Source: Pseudomonadota bacterium
GTDB taxonomy: Bacteria; Pseudomonadota; Alphaproteobacteria; Acetobacterales; Acetobacteraceae
Length of the DNA: 42,497 nucleotides
Direction: 5' to 3'
NCBI GenBank assembly: GCA_021798575.1
Contig: JAJZGI010000013.1
Coordinates: forward strand, 1 to 42,497
Part shown: positions 36,026-42,497 of the stretch, in pieces
Numbering within the stretch: position 1 is the stretch's first letter
Layout: each line of letters starts with the position of its first letter
Program-made: the position numbers and the translations under genes
Notes under the pieces: model-generated
What the model was told of the DNA's origin: nothing
Database searches by the model: none
The model's input: only the letters and a program-made list of their open reading frames with translations

Positions 36026-37459
36026 ATGAGCCTGGAGATCGGTGCCTTGCGTGATGGAGATATCGCCACCCGCGCGCCATCCGCGCAGCGCGGCCCCGCT
36101 GAGCACCGCCTGGCTGAGCAATGGTCCCGCGTCCGTGCCCGCTTGCAGGCGGAGGTCGGCGAGGTGGAGTATCGGACCTGGCTCAAGCAGATCAGCCTCG
36201 CCAGCCTGGATGGCGATGAGGTGACGCTGGTTCTGCCGACACGGTTTTTGCGGGATTGGGTGAAAAAGGAATATGGCGAGCTGATCACCAGCCTCTGGCA
36301 GGGTGAGAATCACGCCATCCGCAGCGTGGATATCCGCGCCCAACCCGGTCGTGGCACCGCGCCGAACCTGGCCGAGCCGCCAGCACCCGTTGCCAGCACG
36401 GCCCGGCCCCTGCCACGCGCGGATGTTATCGCCCCGCTCGACCCGCGATTCACCTTTGAGACGTTTGTGGTCGGCAAACCCAATGAATTCGCCTATGCCT
36501 GCGCCCGCCGCGTGGCCGAGGCGCCCGCCGTTGCCGGGTTCAACCCGCTGTTTCTGTATGGCGGCGTGGGACTGGGCAAGACGCATCTGATGCACGCCAT
36601 CGCCTGGGAGCTCTCGACCCGCCAGGCGAGTGGCGCGCCGGTGACGGTCAGCTATATGTCGGCGGAAAAATTCATGTACCGCTTCATCAATGCGCTGCGC
36701 TCGCAATCCACGCTCGAGTTCAAGAACGAGCTGCGCAGCGTCGATGTGCTGATGATCGATGACCTGCAATTCCTGATCGGCAAGGACAACACGCAGGAAG
36801 AGTTTTTTCACACGTTTAACGCGCTGGTGGATGCCGGCAAGCAGATCGTCATCTCCGCCGACAAGTCGCCCTCGGACCTCTCTGGCCTGGAGGATCGGCT
36901 GCGCACCCGCCTGGGCTGTGGCATGGTGGCGGACCTGCACGCCACCACCTTCGAGCTCCGCATTTCCATCCTGGAGGCCAAGGCAGCGCGCACCGGCGTT
37001 GAAGTGCCCGGCAAGGTACTGGAGTTCCTCGCCCGCAAGATCACCTCCAACGTGCGTGAGCTGGAGGGTGCGCTGAACCGGCTGGTGGCGCACGCCAATC
37101 TGTTCGACCGCCAGCTCACGATGGAGACCGCGCACGAGGTGCTGCATGATGTGCTGAAGGCCTTCGACCGCAAGGTCTCGATCCTGGAGATCCAGAAAAA
37201 AGTCTCCGAGCATTTTAATATCCGCACCTCGGAGATGTCCTCCGCCAGGCGCGCCCGCAACATCGCGCGCCCGCGCCAGATCGCGATGTATCTGGCCAAG
37301 CAGCTGACCAGCAAGAGCCTGCCCGATATCGGCCGGCATTTTGGCGATCGCGACCATACGACCGTGATGCACGCCGTCTCGCGGATCACCGAGCTGATGG
37401 GCCAGGATGCGGCGCTGGCCGAGGATGTCGAGCTGTTGCGGCGAATCCTCGAGAATTAA
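36026..37459 (+). CDS. dnaA: Chromosomal replication initiator protein DnaA
   Basis: This 477-aa protein binds DnaA boxes and opens the origin. Domain I (about 25-85) includes EYRTWLKQISL, and a short variable linker follows. The AAA+ domain has Walker A GGVGLGKTH and Walker B VLMIDDLQF, then the sensor stretch LRTRLGCGM. The C-terminal DNA-binding domain carries ARPRQIAMYLAKQLT and GDRDHTTVMHAVSRI, the family signature. GGAG lies 12 bases before the ATG at 36026 and 6 before an in-frame TTG at 36020, so TTG could be the true start. The SDR gene begins 15 bases after the stop. Confidence 0.97.
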   Translation: MSLEIGALRDGDIATRAPSAQRGPAEHRLAEQWSRVRARLQAEVGEVEYRTWLKQISLASLDGDEVTLVLPTRFLRDWVKKEYGELITSLWQGENHAIRSVDIRAQPGRGTAPNLAEPPAPVASTARPLPRADVIAPLDPRFTFETFVVGKPNEFAYACARRVAEAPAVAGFNPLFLYGGVGLGKTHLMHAIAWELSTRQASGAPVTVSYMSAEKFMYRFINALRSQSTLEFKNELRSVDVLMIDDLQFLIGKDNTQEEFFHTFNALVDAGKQIVISADKSPSDLSGLEDRLRTRLGCGMVADLHATTFELRISILEAKAARTGVEVPGKVLEFLARKITSNVRELEGALNRLVAHANLFDRQLTMETAHEVLHDVLKAFDRKVSILEIQKKVSEHFNIRTSEMSSARRARNIARPRQIAMYLAKQLTSKSLPDIGRHFGDRDHTTVMHAVSRITELMGQDAALAEDVELLRRILEN

Positions 37460-37474
37460 GCCAGATAGTTTTGC

Positions 37475-38146
37475 ATGGGCGTCGCCATCGTCATCGGCTG
37501 CTCCGGCGCCATCGGCGGGGCGTTTATGCAGAGCCTGGGCAGCAGCGCCATCGGGTTTTCCCGCCACAGCGTGCCGAAACTGGACCTGCGCGATGAAGGC
37601 TCCATCGCAGCGGCGGCGGCGCATGTGGCGACATTGGGCACAACGCCGGAACTGATCATCGATGCCACAGGTTTTCTGCATGGCGAGGGCTTCAGCCCCG
37701 AGAAGCGCTTTGCCGACATCACGCCTGAGCATCTGGCCGTCTCTTTTGCCATCAATGCCATCGGCCCGGCCCTGCTGATGAAGCATTTTTTACCGCTGCT
37801 GCCGCGCACCGGGCGCAGCGTGTTCGTCAGCCTTTCGGCCAGGGTGGGCAGCATCGGGGACAATGAGCGCGGCGGCTGGTACAGCTACCGCGCGGCCAAG
37901 GCGGCGCTGAACCAGTTGATCCGCACCGCGGCACTCGAATTGCGCCACAAACGGCCCGATGCAGTGTGTATCTCCATGCATCCCGGCACGGTGGAGAGCC
38001 CGCTCTCCGCCCCGTTTGCCAAAACCGGTTTGAATGTGCGCCCGCCAGCCGTGGCGGTGGCGCAGATGCTGCACGTGATCGCCGGGCTGACCGCAGCCGA
38101 CACGGGAAAATTTTTCGCCTATGACGGCGCGACATTGCCCTGGTAG
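37475..38146 (+). CDS. Short-chain dehydrogenase/reductase
   Basis: This 223-aa protein is an SDR with a slightly altered cofactor loop (IGCSGAIGGAF near residue 7). The catalytic elements are the Ser in FVSLSARVG and the Tyr/Lys of YSYRAAKAAL. HPGTVESPLS lies in the usual place after the active site. Similar short SDRs (CsgA-like) are of unknown substrate. It probably shares the dnaA transcript. Its last 28 bases overlap the end of the convergent transporter gene. Confidence 0.88.
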   Translation: MGVAIVIGCSGAIGGAFMQSLGSSAIGFSRHSVPKLDLRDEGSIAAAAAHVATLGTTPELIIDATGFLHGEGFSPEKRFADITPEHLAVSFAINAIGPALLMKHFLPLLPRTGRSVFVSLSARVGSIGDNERGGWYSYRAAKAALNQLIRTAALELRHKRPDAVCISMHPGTVESPLSAPFAKTGLNVRPPAVAVAQMLHVIAGLTAADTGKFFAYDGATLPW

Positions 38147-39393
38147 CCGCGCCGGACGCACCAAAAAATCCAGACGGCCACGAGCAAATTTGCAAAGGCC
38201 GCCAGCAACAGCACGGCCGGCGCGCCGATGCGGGCGGCATAGAGCCCGGCAGTGAGCCCGGCCGCCAGCACGCTCGCCACCGCGTTCATGATGTTATTCG
38301 CCCCCACCATGCGCGCCCGGTGCGATGGCAGTGAGCGCTCCTGCAACAGCACGTAGAGCGGCACGGAGAAGCCACCGCCGAAGGCGGCGAGCAACAGCAG
38401 GTCCGCCAGCATGTGCCAGCCGGCCCAGCAAGCAAAAACCGCTTGGATGCTGGCCAGATGCCCGGCGTGCAGGGCGGTGTGCGCGAAATCCGCAGTGAAG
38501 ACCGAGACGCCCAGCCCGGCGGGCGCCACATAGCTCAACAGCGTGTTGCTATGGACAAACCGCGCCACCGCGAGTGAGCCGATGCCGACGCCGACCGCAA
38601 ACACGCCCAGCATCAGCGTCACCACGTGCACGTCGGCGTGCAGCACATGGCGCGCCAGCGTGGGGAAGGCTGCTAGCAGCGTGGCGCCCACCGCCCAAAA
38701 CCAGCTTATCCCCCGAACCGCGAACCATACCGGCGGGTTTTTCATGGCCAGGCGCACTAGGCCCAGGCTCTCACGCCAGATATTCCAGACCGGGTGGACC
38801 TGCGGTGCCGCCACCCTGGTGGGCGGAATCCAAAAAGCGCTGGCGATGCCCAGAACCGCCACCGTAAGGCAGGCGCCCGAGGCAAACCAGGCGCCACCCG
38901 GCATGAGCACCAGAATGCCGCCGGCCAGAGTGCCAAGCAGAATCCCGATGAAGGTTCCGGCCTCGACCAGCCCATTGCCCGCGACCAACTCCGCGCCAGA
39001 CAGTAGATCAGGTAGAATACCGTATTTGAGTGGCGAGAAGAACGTCGCCTGCACGCCGAGCCCCAGCAGAACCGCCATCAGCACGATAAAATTTCCGGTG
39101 AAAAACCCGACGCTCGCCAGCGCCATCAGCCCAAGTTCCCAGAACTTCACGAGCCGGATGAGCCGGGATTTCTCGAACCCGTCCGCGAGGTCTCCGGCAG
39201 TGGCGGAGAACAGCGCGAATGGCAGCAAAAATACGCCGCCCGAGAGCGCCACGAGCACGGGGCCCGCGCGGGCGAGGCGGAATACCGCCAGCACCACCAG
39301 GGCATTTTTGAACATATTGTCGTTTACCGCACCCAACGCCTGGGTGAGGAACAACGGCCAGAAGCGCCGCTCCCGCAGCAGGGTTTTAAGCAT
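38119..39393 (-). CDS. MFS transporter, LplT-like (lysophospholipid transporter family)
   Basis: This 424-aa inner-membrane protein has about twelve hydrophobic helices. The N terminus (RFWPLFLTQALGAVNDNMFKNA, split at the helix) and GVQATFFSPLKYGILPDLL then VAGNGLVEAGTFIGILLGT are characteristic of LplT-type carriers, which flip lysophospholipids inward for re-acylation. No fused or adjacent acyltransferase is present, so the cargo is inferred. Its start overlaps the PAP2 gene by eight bases, so it is the last gene of that operon. Its end overlaps the SDR gene by 28 bases. Confidence 0.82.
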   Translation of the reverse strand: MLKTLLRERRFWPLFLTQALGAVNDNMFKNALVVLAVFRLARAGPVLVALSGGVFLLPFALFSATAGDLADGFEKSRLIRLVKFWELGLMALASVGFFTGNFIVLMAVLLGLGVQATFFSPLKYGILPDLLSGAELVAGNGLVEAGTFIGILLGTLAGGILVLMPGGAWFASGACLTVAVLGIASAFWIPPTRVAAPQVHPVWNIWRESLGLVRLAMKNPPVWFAVRGISWFWAVGATLLAAFPTLARHVLHADVHVVTLMLGVFAVGVGIGSLAVARFVHSNTLLSYVAPAGLGVSVFTADFAHTALHAGHLASIQAVFACWAGWHMLADLLLLAAFGGGFSVPLYVLLQERSLPSHRARMVGANNIMNAVASVLAAGLTAGLYAARIGAPAVLLLAAFANLLVAVWIFWCVRRGYQGNVAPS

Positions 39394-40006
39394 CGGAGCT
39401 GCGCATCAGCACCAGGCTGCCCCAGGCGCAGGCCATGCCGGTGAGTAGCCCGGCCAGCACATCGCCGACAAAGTGATAATTCGCCGCCACCAGCCCGGCC
39501 ATGACGATACCGATGACCCCACCCCAGAGCAGCCGCCAGCGTGGGGCGAGCACCCACAGCGCGCATAGCGGCGCCGAGATATAGGCGGTGTGGCCCGAGG
39601 GAAAACTGCCGTAATACGCGCCAAAGGTGAGCGGGTGAAACTGATACGAGCCGTATTTCAGCCAGGTGTCCGGCCAGGGGCGACCGAAAATCCATTTTAG
39701 CTCATCCTTGGCCGCGGTGCCAGCCAGCGTGGCCACACTGGGGATGAGCAGAATTTCACCCAGTGGCGCCTGCCCGCGCAGGCGCATGTAGACCGCATAG
39801 GCGAGGTACAGCCCCGCCACCGGCAGTGTGAGGAGCGAGGGCGTGGCGCAGAGCTGGAAAAGCAGCCGAAAATGCTGATGATGCTTGAAGAAGACTGCCA
39901 CTGGACGGTCCACGAAAACGATGCACAGCGGCGTCGCCACCAGCAGGAATGCGGTGAACAGATACAGGCCCCCGAACTGCCGCTGCCTGGGTGGAGCCTG
40001 GCTCAG
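39386..40006 (-). CDS. PAP2 family phosphatase, likely CTG start
   Basis: This membrane phosphatase of about 206 aa has the PAP2 motifs KWIFGRPWP, PSGHTA (catalytic His) and NYHFVGDVLAG (His and Asp). Members act on lipid phosphates or undecaprenyl pyrophosphate. No ATG, GTG or TTG lies in frame upstream of a GTG at 39940, yet that GTG falls inside the first helix (LYLFTAFLLVATPLCIVF). A CTG at 40006 overlaps the quinone oxidoreductase stop as CTGA, the same spacing as the ATGA junctions elsewhere. It would restore the helix. The exact start remains unproven. Confidence 0.8.
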   Translation of the reverse strand: MSQAPPRQRQFGGLYLFTAFLLVATPLCIVFVDRPVAVFFKHHQHFRLLFQLCATPSLLTLPVAGLYLAYAVYMRLRGQAPLGEILLIPSVATLAGTAAKDELKWIFGRPWPDTWLKYGSYQFHPLTFGAYYGSFPSGHTAYISAPLCALWVLAPRWRLLWGGVIGIVMAGLVAANYHFVGDVLAGLLTGMACAWGSLVLMRSSDA

Positions 40007-40974
40007 GGCAGCAACACGGTGCTGCCCGTGGTCCGCCGCGCCTCGAGCGCGATATGCGCCGCCGCTGCATCCGCCAGCGCGTAGGTCTGGTTCACCTGGA
40101 TTTTCACGGCGCCCGAGATCACCGCCTCAAACAAATCGTCGCTGACCGCGCGCAGCTCCTCGCGCGATGCGGTATAGCTGGCGAGCGATGGCCGCGTGAG
40201 AAAAAGGCTTCCCTTGGCGCCCAGCGTGGCGATATCCACCGGCGGCACGGGGCCAGAGGCGCTGCCGTAGCTCGCCATCATGCCCAGGGGCGCCAGACAG
40301 TCGAGGCTGGCCGCGAACGTGTCCCGCCCGACGCTGTCATAAACCACCGGCACCATGGCCCCATGGGTGATGCGCCGGACCTCAGAGGCGAGATTGGCAT
40401 GGCTGATGATGGCGTGCTGCGCGCCGTTTGCGAGCGCCAGCTCGGCCTTTTGCGCGGTTGAGACCACGCCGATGACATTGACGCCCATGTGGCTCGCCCA
40501 TTGGCACAGGATCAGCCCCACGCCGCCGGCGGCGGCGTGCACCAGGATGCTCTGGCCCTTCTGAACCCTGTATGTCCGGTGCAGCAGATATTGCGCGGTC
40601 ATGCCCTGGAGCATCATCGCCGCGGCGGTCGTGAAGTCGATCGCCTCAGGCAGCTTGACCAGCCGGTCGGCGCTGATCACGCGCTCGGTCGCGTAGGCGC
40701 CGATCGGCCCGCCGGCGTAGGCCACACGCTGGCCCGGCCGCAGATCGGTCACATGCTCGCCCACAGCCAGTACCACGCCCGCGCCCTCCATGCCGATGGT
40801 GGCGGGAAGCGGCGCTTTGTAGAATCCGGTGCGGAAATAGACATCGATGTAGTTCAGGCCGATCGCCTCATGGTGGAGCAGCACCTCGTTCGGCCCGGGC
40901 TGCGGCGTCGGTACCTGCTCAAAACTCATGACCTCCGGCCCGCCGACGCCATGGATGCGGATCGCCCGGGTCAT
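40003..40974 (-). CDS. NADPH:quinone oxidoreductase (QorA-like)
   Basis: This 323-aa protein is a zinc-free medium-chain dehydrogenase. GLNYIDVYFRTGFY matches the quinone oxidoreductase N-terminal region, AAAMMLQGMTAQYLL the central helix, and VHAAAGGVGLILCQWA the NADPH-binding loop. Structural-zinc cysteines are absent, as expected for QorA. It reduces quinones one electron at a time in characterised relatives. The start overlaps the methyltransferase stop (ATGA), and the stop overlaps the presumed CTG start of the PAP2 gene. Confidence 0.93.
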   Translation of the reverse strand: MTRAIRIHGVGGPEVMSFEQVPTPQPGPNEVLLHHEAIGLNYIDVYFRTGFYKAPLPATIGMEGAGVVLAVGEHVTDLRPGQRVAYAGGPIGAYATERVISADRLVKLPEAIDFTTAAAMMLQGMTAQYLLHRTYRVQKGQSILVHAAAGGVGLILCQWASHMGVNVIGVVSTAQKAELALANGAQHAIISHANLASEVRRITHGAMVPVVYDSVGRDTFAASLDCLAPLGMMASYGSASGPVPPVDIATLGAKGSLFLTRPSLASYTASREELRAVSDDLFEAVISGAVKIQVNQTYALADAAAAHIALEARRTTGSTVLLP

Positions 40975-41426
40975 ATGGTTGAGGCTCCGCGTAGTTGTTC
41001 CAGCGCCAGCAGCGCGCGTTTGGTCGCCAGGCCCTCCCCACCTGAATAGCCGCCGAGGCCGCAGCTCGCCAGCACGCGGTGGCAGGGGATGAAAATCGGG
41101 ATCGGGTTGGCGGCATTGGCGCAGCCGACCGAGCGTGGTGAGCCGCCCGCCGCGCGCGCGATCTGCGCGTAGCTGCGGGTCTCTCCGTGCGGAATTGCCC
41201 GCAGCGCAACCCAGATTTTTTGCCGATAAGGCGTGCCATGCGGGTTTAATTCCAGCTCGGCCAGCGGGCCGCCATCAAAATAGGTGTCCAGCGCCGCCTT
41301 GGCGCGCCGGAGTAGGGATGTCGGCTCCTGCAGGCTGCCCCAGCCCCATTCAACGGCGACGATGGATTCGGCCTCGGCGAAGATCGTCAAATCCCCGACC
41401 GGCGAGTGCATGGACAATGCGGGCAT
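40971..41426 (-). CDS. ogt: Methylated-DNA--[protein]-cysteine S-methyltransferase
   Basis: This 151-aa suicide repair protein takes the methyl group from O6-methylguanine. The active site is IPCHRVLA with the reactive Cys. The DNA-binding segment includes HGETRSYAQIARAAG and SPRSVGCANAANP, and the C-terminal GGYSGG-x-x-x-KRALLALE is typical. The N-terminal Ada regulatory domain is absent, so it is Ogt-like. The ATG at 41426 fits the family; the frame is open to 41624, with another ATG at 41487. It heads an operon with the oxidoreductase, PAP2 and LplT-like genes. Confidence 0.93.
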   Translation of the reverse strand: MPALSMHSPVGDLTIFAEAESIVAVEWGWGSLQEPTSLLRRAKAALDTYFDGGPLAELELNPHGTPYRQKIWVALRAIPHGETRSYAQIARAAGGSPRSVGCANAANPIPIFIPCHRVLASCGLGGYSGGEGLATKRALLALEQLRGASTI

Positions 41427-41530
41427 GGCGCGCACGCTATCTGCTGCACCTGCTCTGTCAAGCACCCGCTCTGCCAGCCTTGCCATGCAACCCGTCCTAT
41501 TCGACACTGACTCCCGAAGTTGGAGCGAGC

Positions 41531-42415
41531 ATGAGCCAGAACAACCCCCCGGAGGCAGCCCTGCCGGAAGCCCGTGTGCGGATGCGCGGCTGGGCCGCGC
41601 CGCTGGGCGGCAGCGCCTGGGCAAAATTTTTTACAGGGCCGAAAAATGTCCCGATCTGCGATTTTACGCCCGACGCGCACGCCGATGCCATCTGCCTCCC
41701 TGACGGGACCGTGAGCCTCACGGATATTCCCGCCGACACACAACCAGGACCCGCTTTGGTACTCCCCGCCGGGCCCGATATACCGCTCGCCGCGTTTCTC
41801 GGCACCAGCCTGCCCGCCGTCATGCTCGCGCAGACCAAATGGCGCGTGAGCCAGCTCGTCGGCCCAAAGCCGACCCAAGCGCAGGCAGCGGCTATGGCGC
41901 GCTGCGGCTTGGCCGGGCACCGCGTGCTGGATCGTCCGACGCGATTCGCGCTGCTCCTCACCCTGCCCGAAACGTCTGAGCATGCCGCGCCCGTGGGACC
42001 GGAATTCATGGCGTTGATGGCGCGCCTGCGCGAGCAGGTGGAGTCCTATGTACCGTTCACGCTGGCCATTCTGCCGCCTGAATCCGGGCGGAAATTCACC
42101 CTGCGCAACCGTGGCAGCCTGCTGGCCTGGCTGCGCGCGCGGGAGATTGCACTGCTGACACCAGAGAGTTCACCCTTTGAGGACACCGCCACGCTTATGG
42201 CACAGGCGACGCGGGTATTGATGGTGGATTCGCGCCAGGCCGGGCTGCTGGGCCTGTGCCGCCCGGGCACCAAGGTTCTGGAAGTAGCGCCCGAGGGTTG
42301 GGCCAGCGGCCGGGCCCGCGCGCTGTGCGAAGCGCTCGACCTGCCCTGGCGAATCTTTCTGGCGACACCGCCTAGGGAACCTCTGCATAACATTATGATT
42401 CCCTGTTCGTTTTGA
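41531..42415 (+). pseudogene. Glycosyltransferase-61-like protein, C terminus replaced by IS
   Basis: The native part is 281 residues plus two bases of codon 282; the frame then runs into the IS at 42376 and ends after 12 IS-encoded residues (EPLHNIMIPCSF). GGAGCGAG gives a good ribosome-binding site for the ATG at 41531. The stretch ATRVLMVDSRQAGLLGLCRPGTKVLEVAPE, split at the middle, resembles the C-terminal donor-binding region of DUF563/GT61 enzymes. That family call is moderate. How much is lost cannot be told, though the remaining end lies near the usual C terminus. Partial function is possible. The frame is open upstream to 41135, antisense to ogt. Confidence 0.65.
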
Positions 42416-42497
42416 ATTTTGTACACTACTCCTGCATGGGCAGGGGGCAGCATTGAAGCAGATGACATTTTCGACGGCTGGGTTTGATCGCTACGCG
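42376..42497 (+). mobile_element. Right boundary: partial IS5-family insertion sequence
   Basis: This is the second, inverted copy of the IS end found at 1-121. It starts GGAACCTCTGCATAAC directly after CTAG (42372-42375), a canonical YTAR target. It interrupts the glycosyltransferase-like gene. The visible part has a 77-base non-coding stretch and then the transposase start. It continues beyond the window. Confidence 0.85.
42453..42497 (+). CDS. Transposase, N-terminal fragment (right IS copy)
   Basis: Fifteen codons are visible, TTG to the window edge, reading MKQMTFSTAGFDRYA, with the G-rich ribosome-binding site CAGGGGGCAG three bases upstream. The ATG at codon 4 exists only in this copy. 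The protein is cut by the window. Confidence 0.7.
   Translation, partial: MKQMTFSTAGFDRYA

Noticed and set aside
35966-37786. 606-aa open frame antisense to dnaA
   Set aside because: Antisense shadow of dnaA and the SDR gene, with no family resemblance.

Overview
The window is a 42.5 kb piece of a GC-rich alphaproteobacterial chromosome. Gene content and order (ppiD-trpE-trpG-trpD-trpC-moaC-moeA, tpiA-secG-pyrG-kdsA, acnA opposite ccmAB, tamA-tamB, rpsT-dnaA) fit the Acetobacteraceae, perhaps a relative of Acidocella or Acidiphilium. That placement is inference from synteny and protein character, not from a marker-gene search. The DNA is mostly core chromosome and densely packed, with many 4-bp start/stop overlaps.

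The first and last 121 bases are inverted copies of the same insertion-sequence end. Each carries the first codons of an IS5-type transposase pointing outward, so the window probably ends where an assembly broke at repeated IS copies. The left copy lies just after moeA. The right copy interrupts a glycosyltransferase-61-like gene.

Layout: (1) 145-7613, minus strand: one operon for a periplasmic folding factor (ppiD), tryptophan synthesis from chorismate (trpE, G, D, C) and molybdenum cofactor synthesis (moaC, moeA). (2) 7690-8323: two small membrane-protein genes and a regulatory region with paired CTGC-N3-GCAG-type palindromes. (3) 8324-11979, plus strand: tpiA, secG, pyrG, kdsA. (4) 11980-14540: an AT-richer insert with an acyltransferase gene broken at two homopolymers, then an oxalate/formate-type MFS transporter. 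(5) 14615-18613: aconitase (minus) divergent from ccmA-ccmB (plus). (6) 18665-24003: tamA-tamB, outer-membrane assembly. (7) 24147-29306: two cyclic-di-GMP-type signalling proteins with altered GGDEF motifs flanking a molybdopterin oxidoreductase and an amidotransferase. (8) 29335-35318: mutL, then hldE with a GNAT gene on the other strand, then hslO, a lipoprotein and a cupin. (9) 35379-38146: rpsT, a strong terminator, a long regulatory gap, dnaA and an SDR gene. (10) 38119-41426, minus strand: a DNA-repair methyltransferase, a quinone oxidoreductase, a PAP2 phosphatase and an LplT-like transporter. (11) 41531-42415: the IS-truncated glycosyltransferase-like gene.

Functional links: kdsA and hldE both supply LPS inner-core precursors, and tamAB serves outer-membrane assembly. 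The broken acyltransferase and truncated glycosyltransferase are both of types that often modify surface glycans, so surface variation is a recurring theme. moaC and moeA make the cofactor needed by the molybdopterin oxidoreductase. I found no CRISPR array, tRNA, rRNA, prophage or obvious defence island. The most unusual items are the homopolymer-interrupted acyltransferase, the regulatory region before tpiA with its unlisted 54-aa membrane protein, and the IS boundaries.
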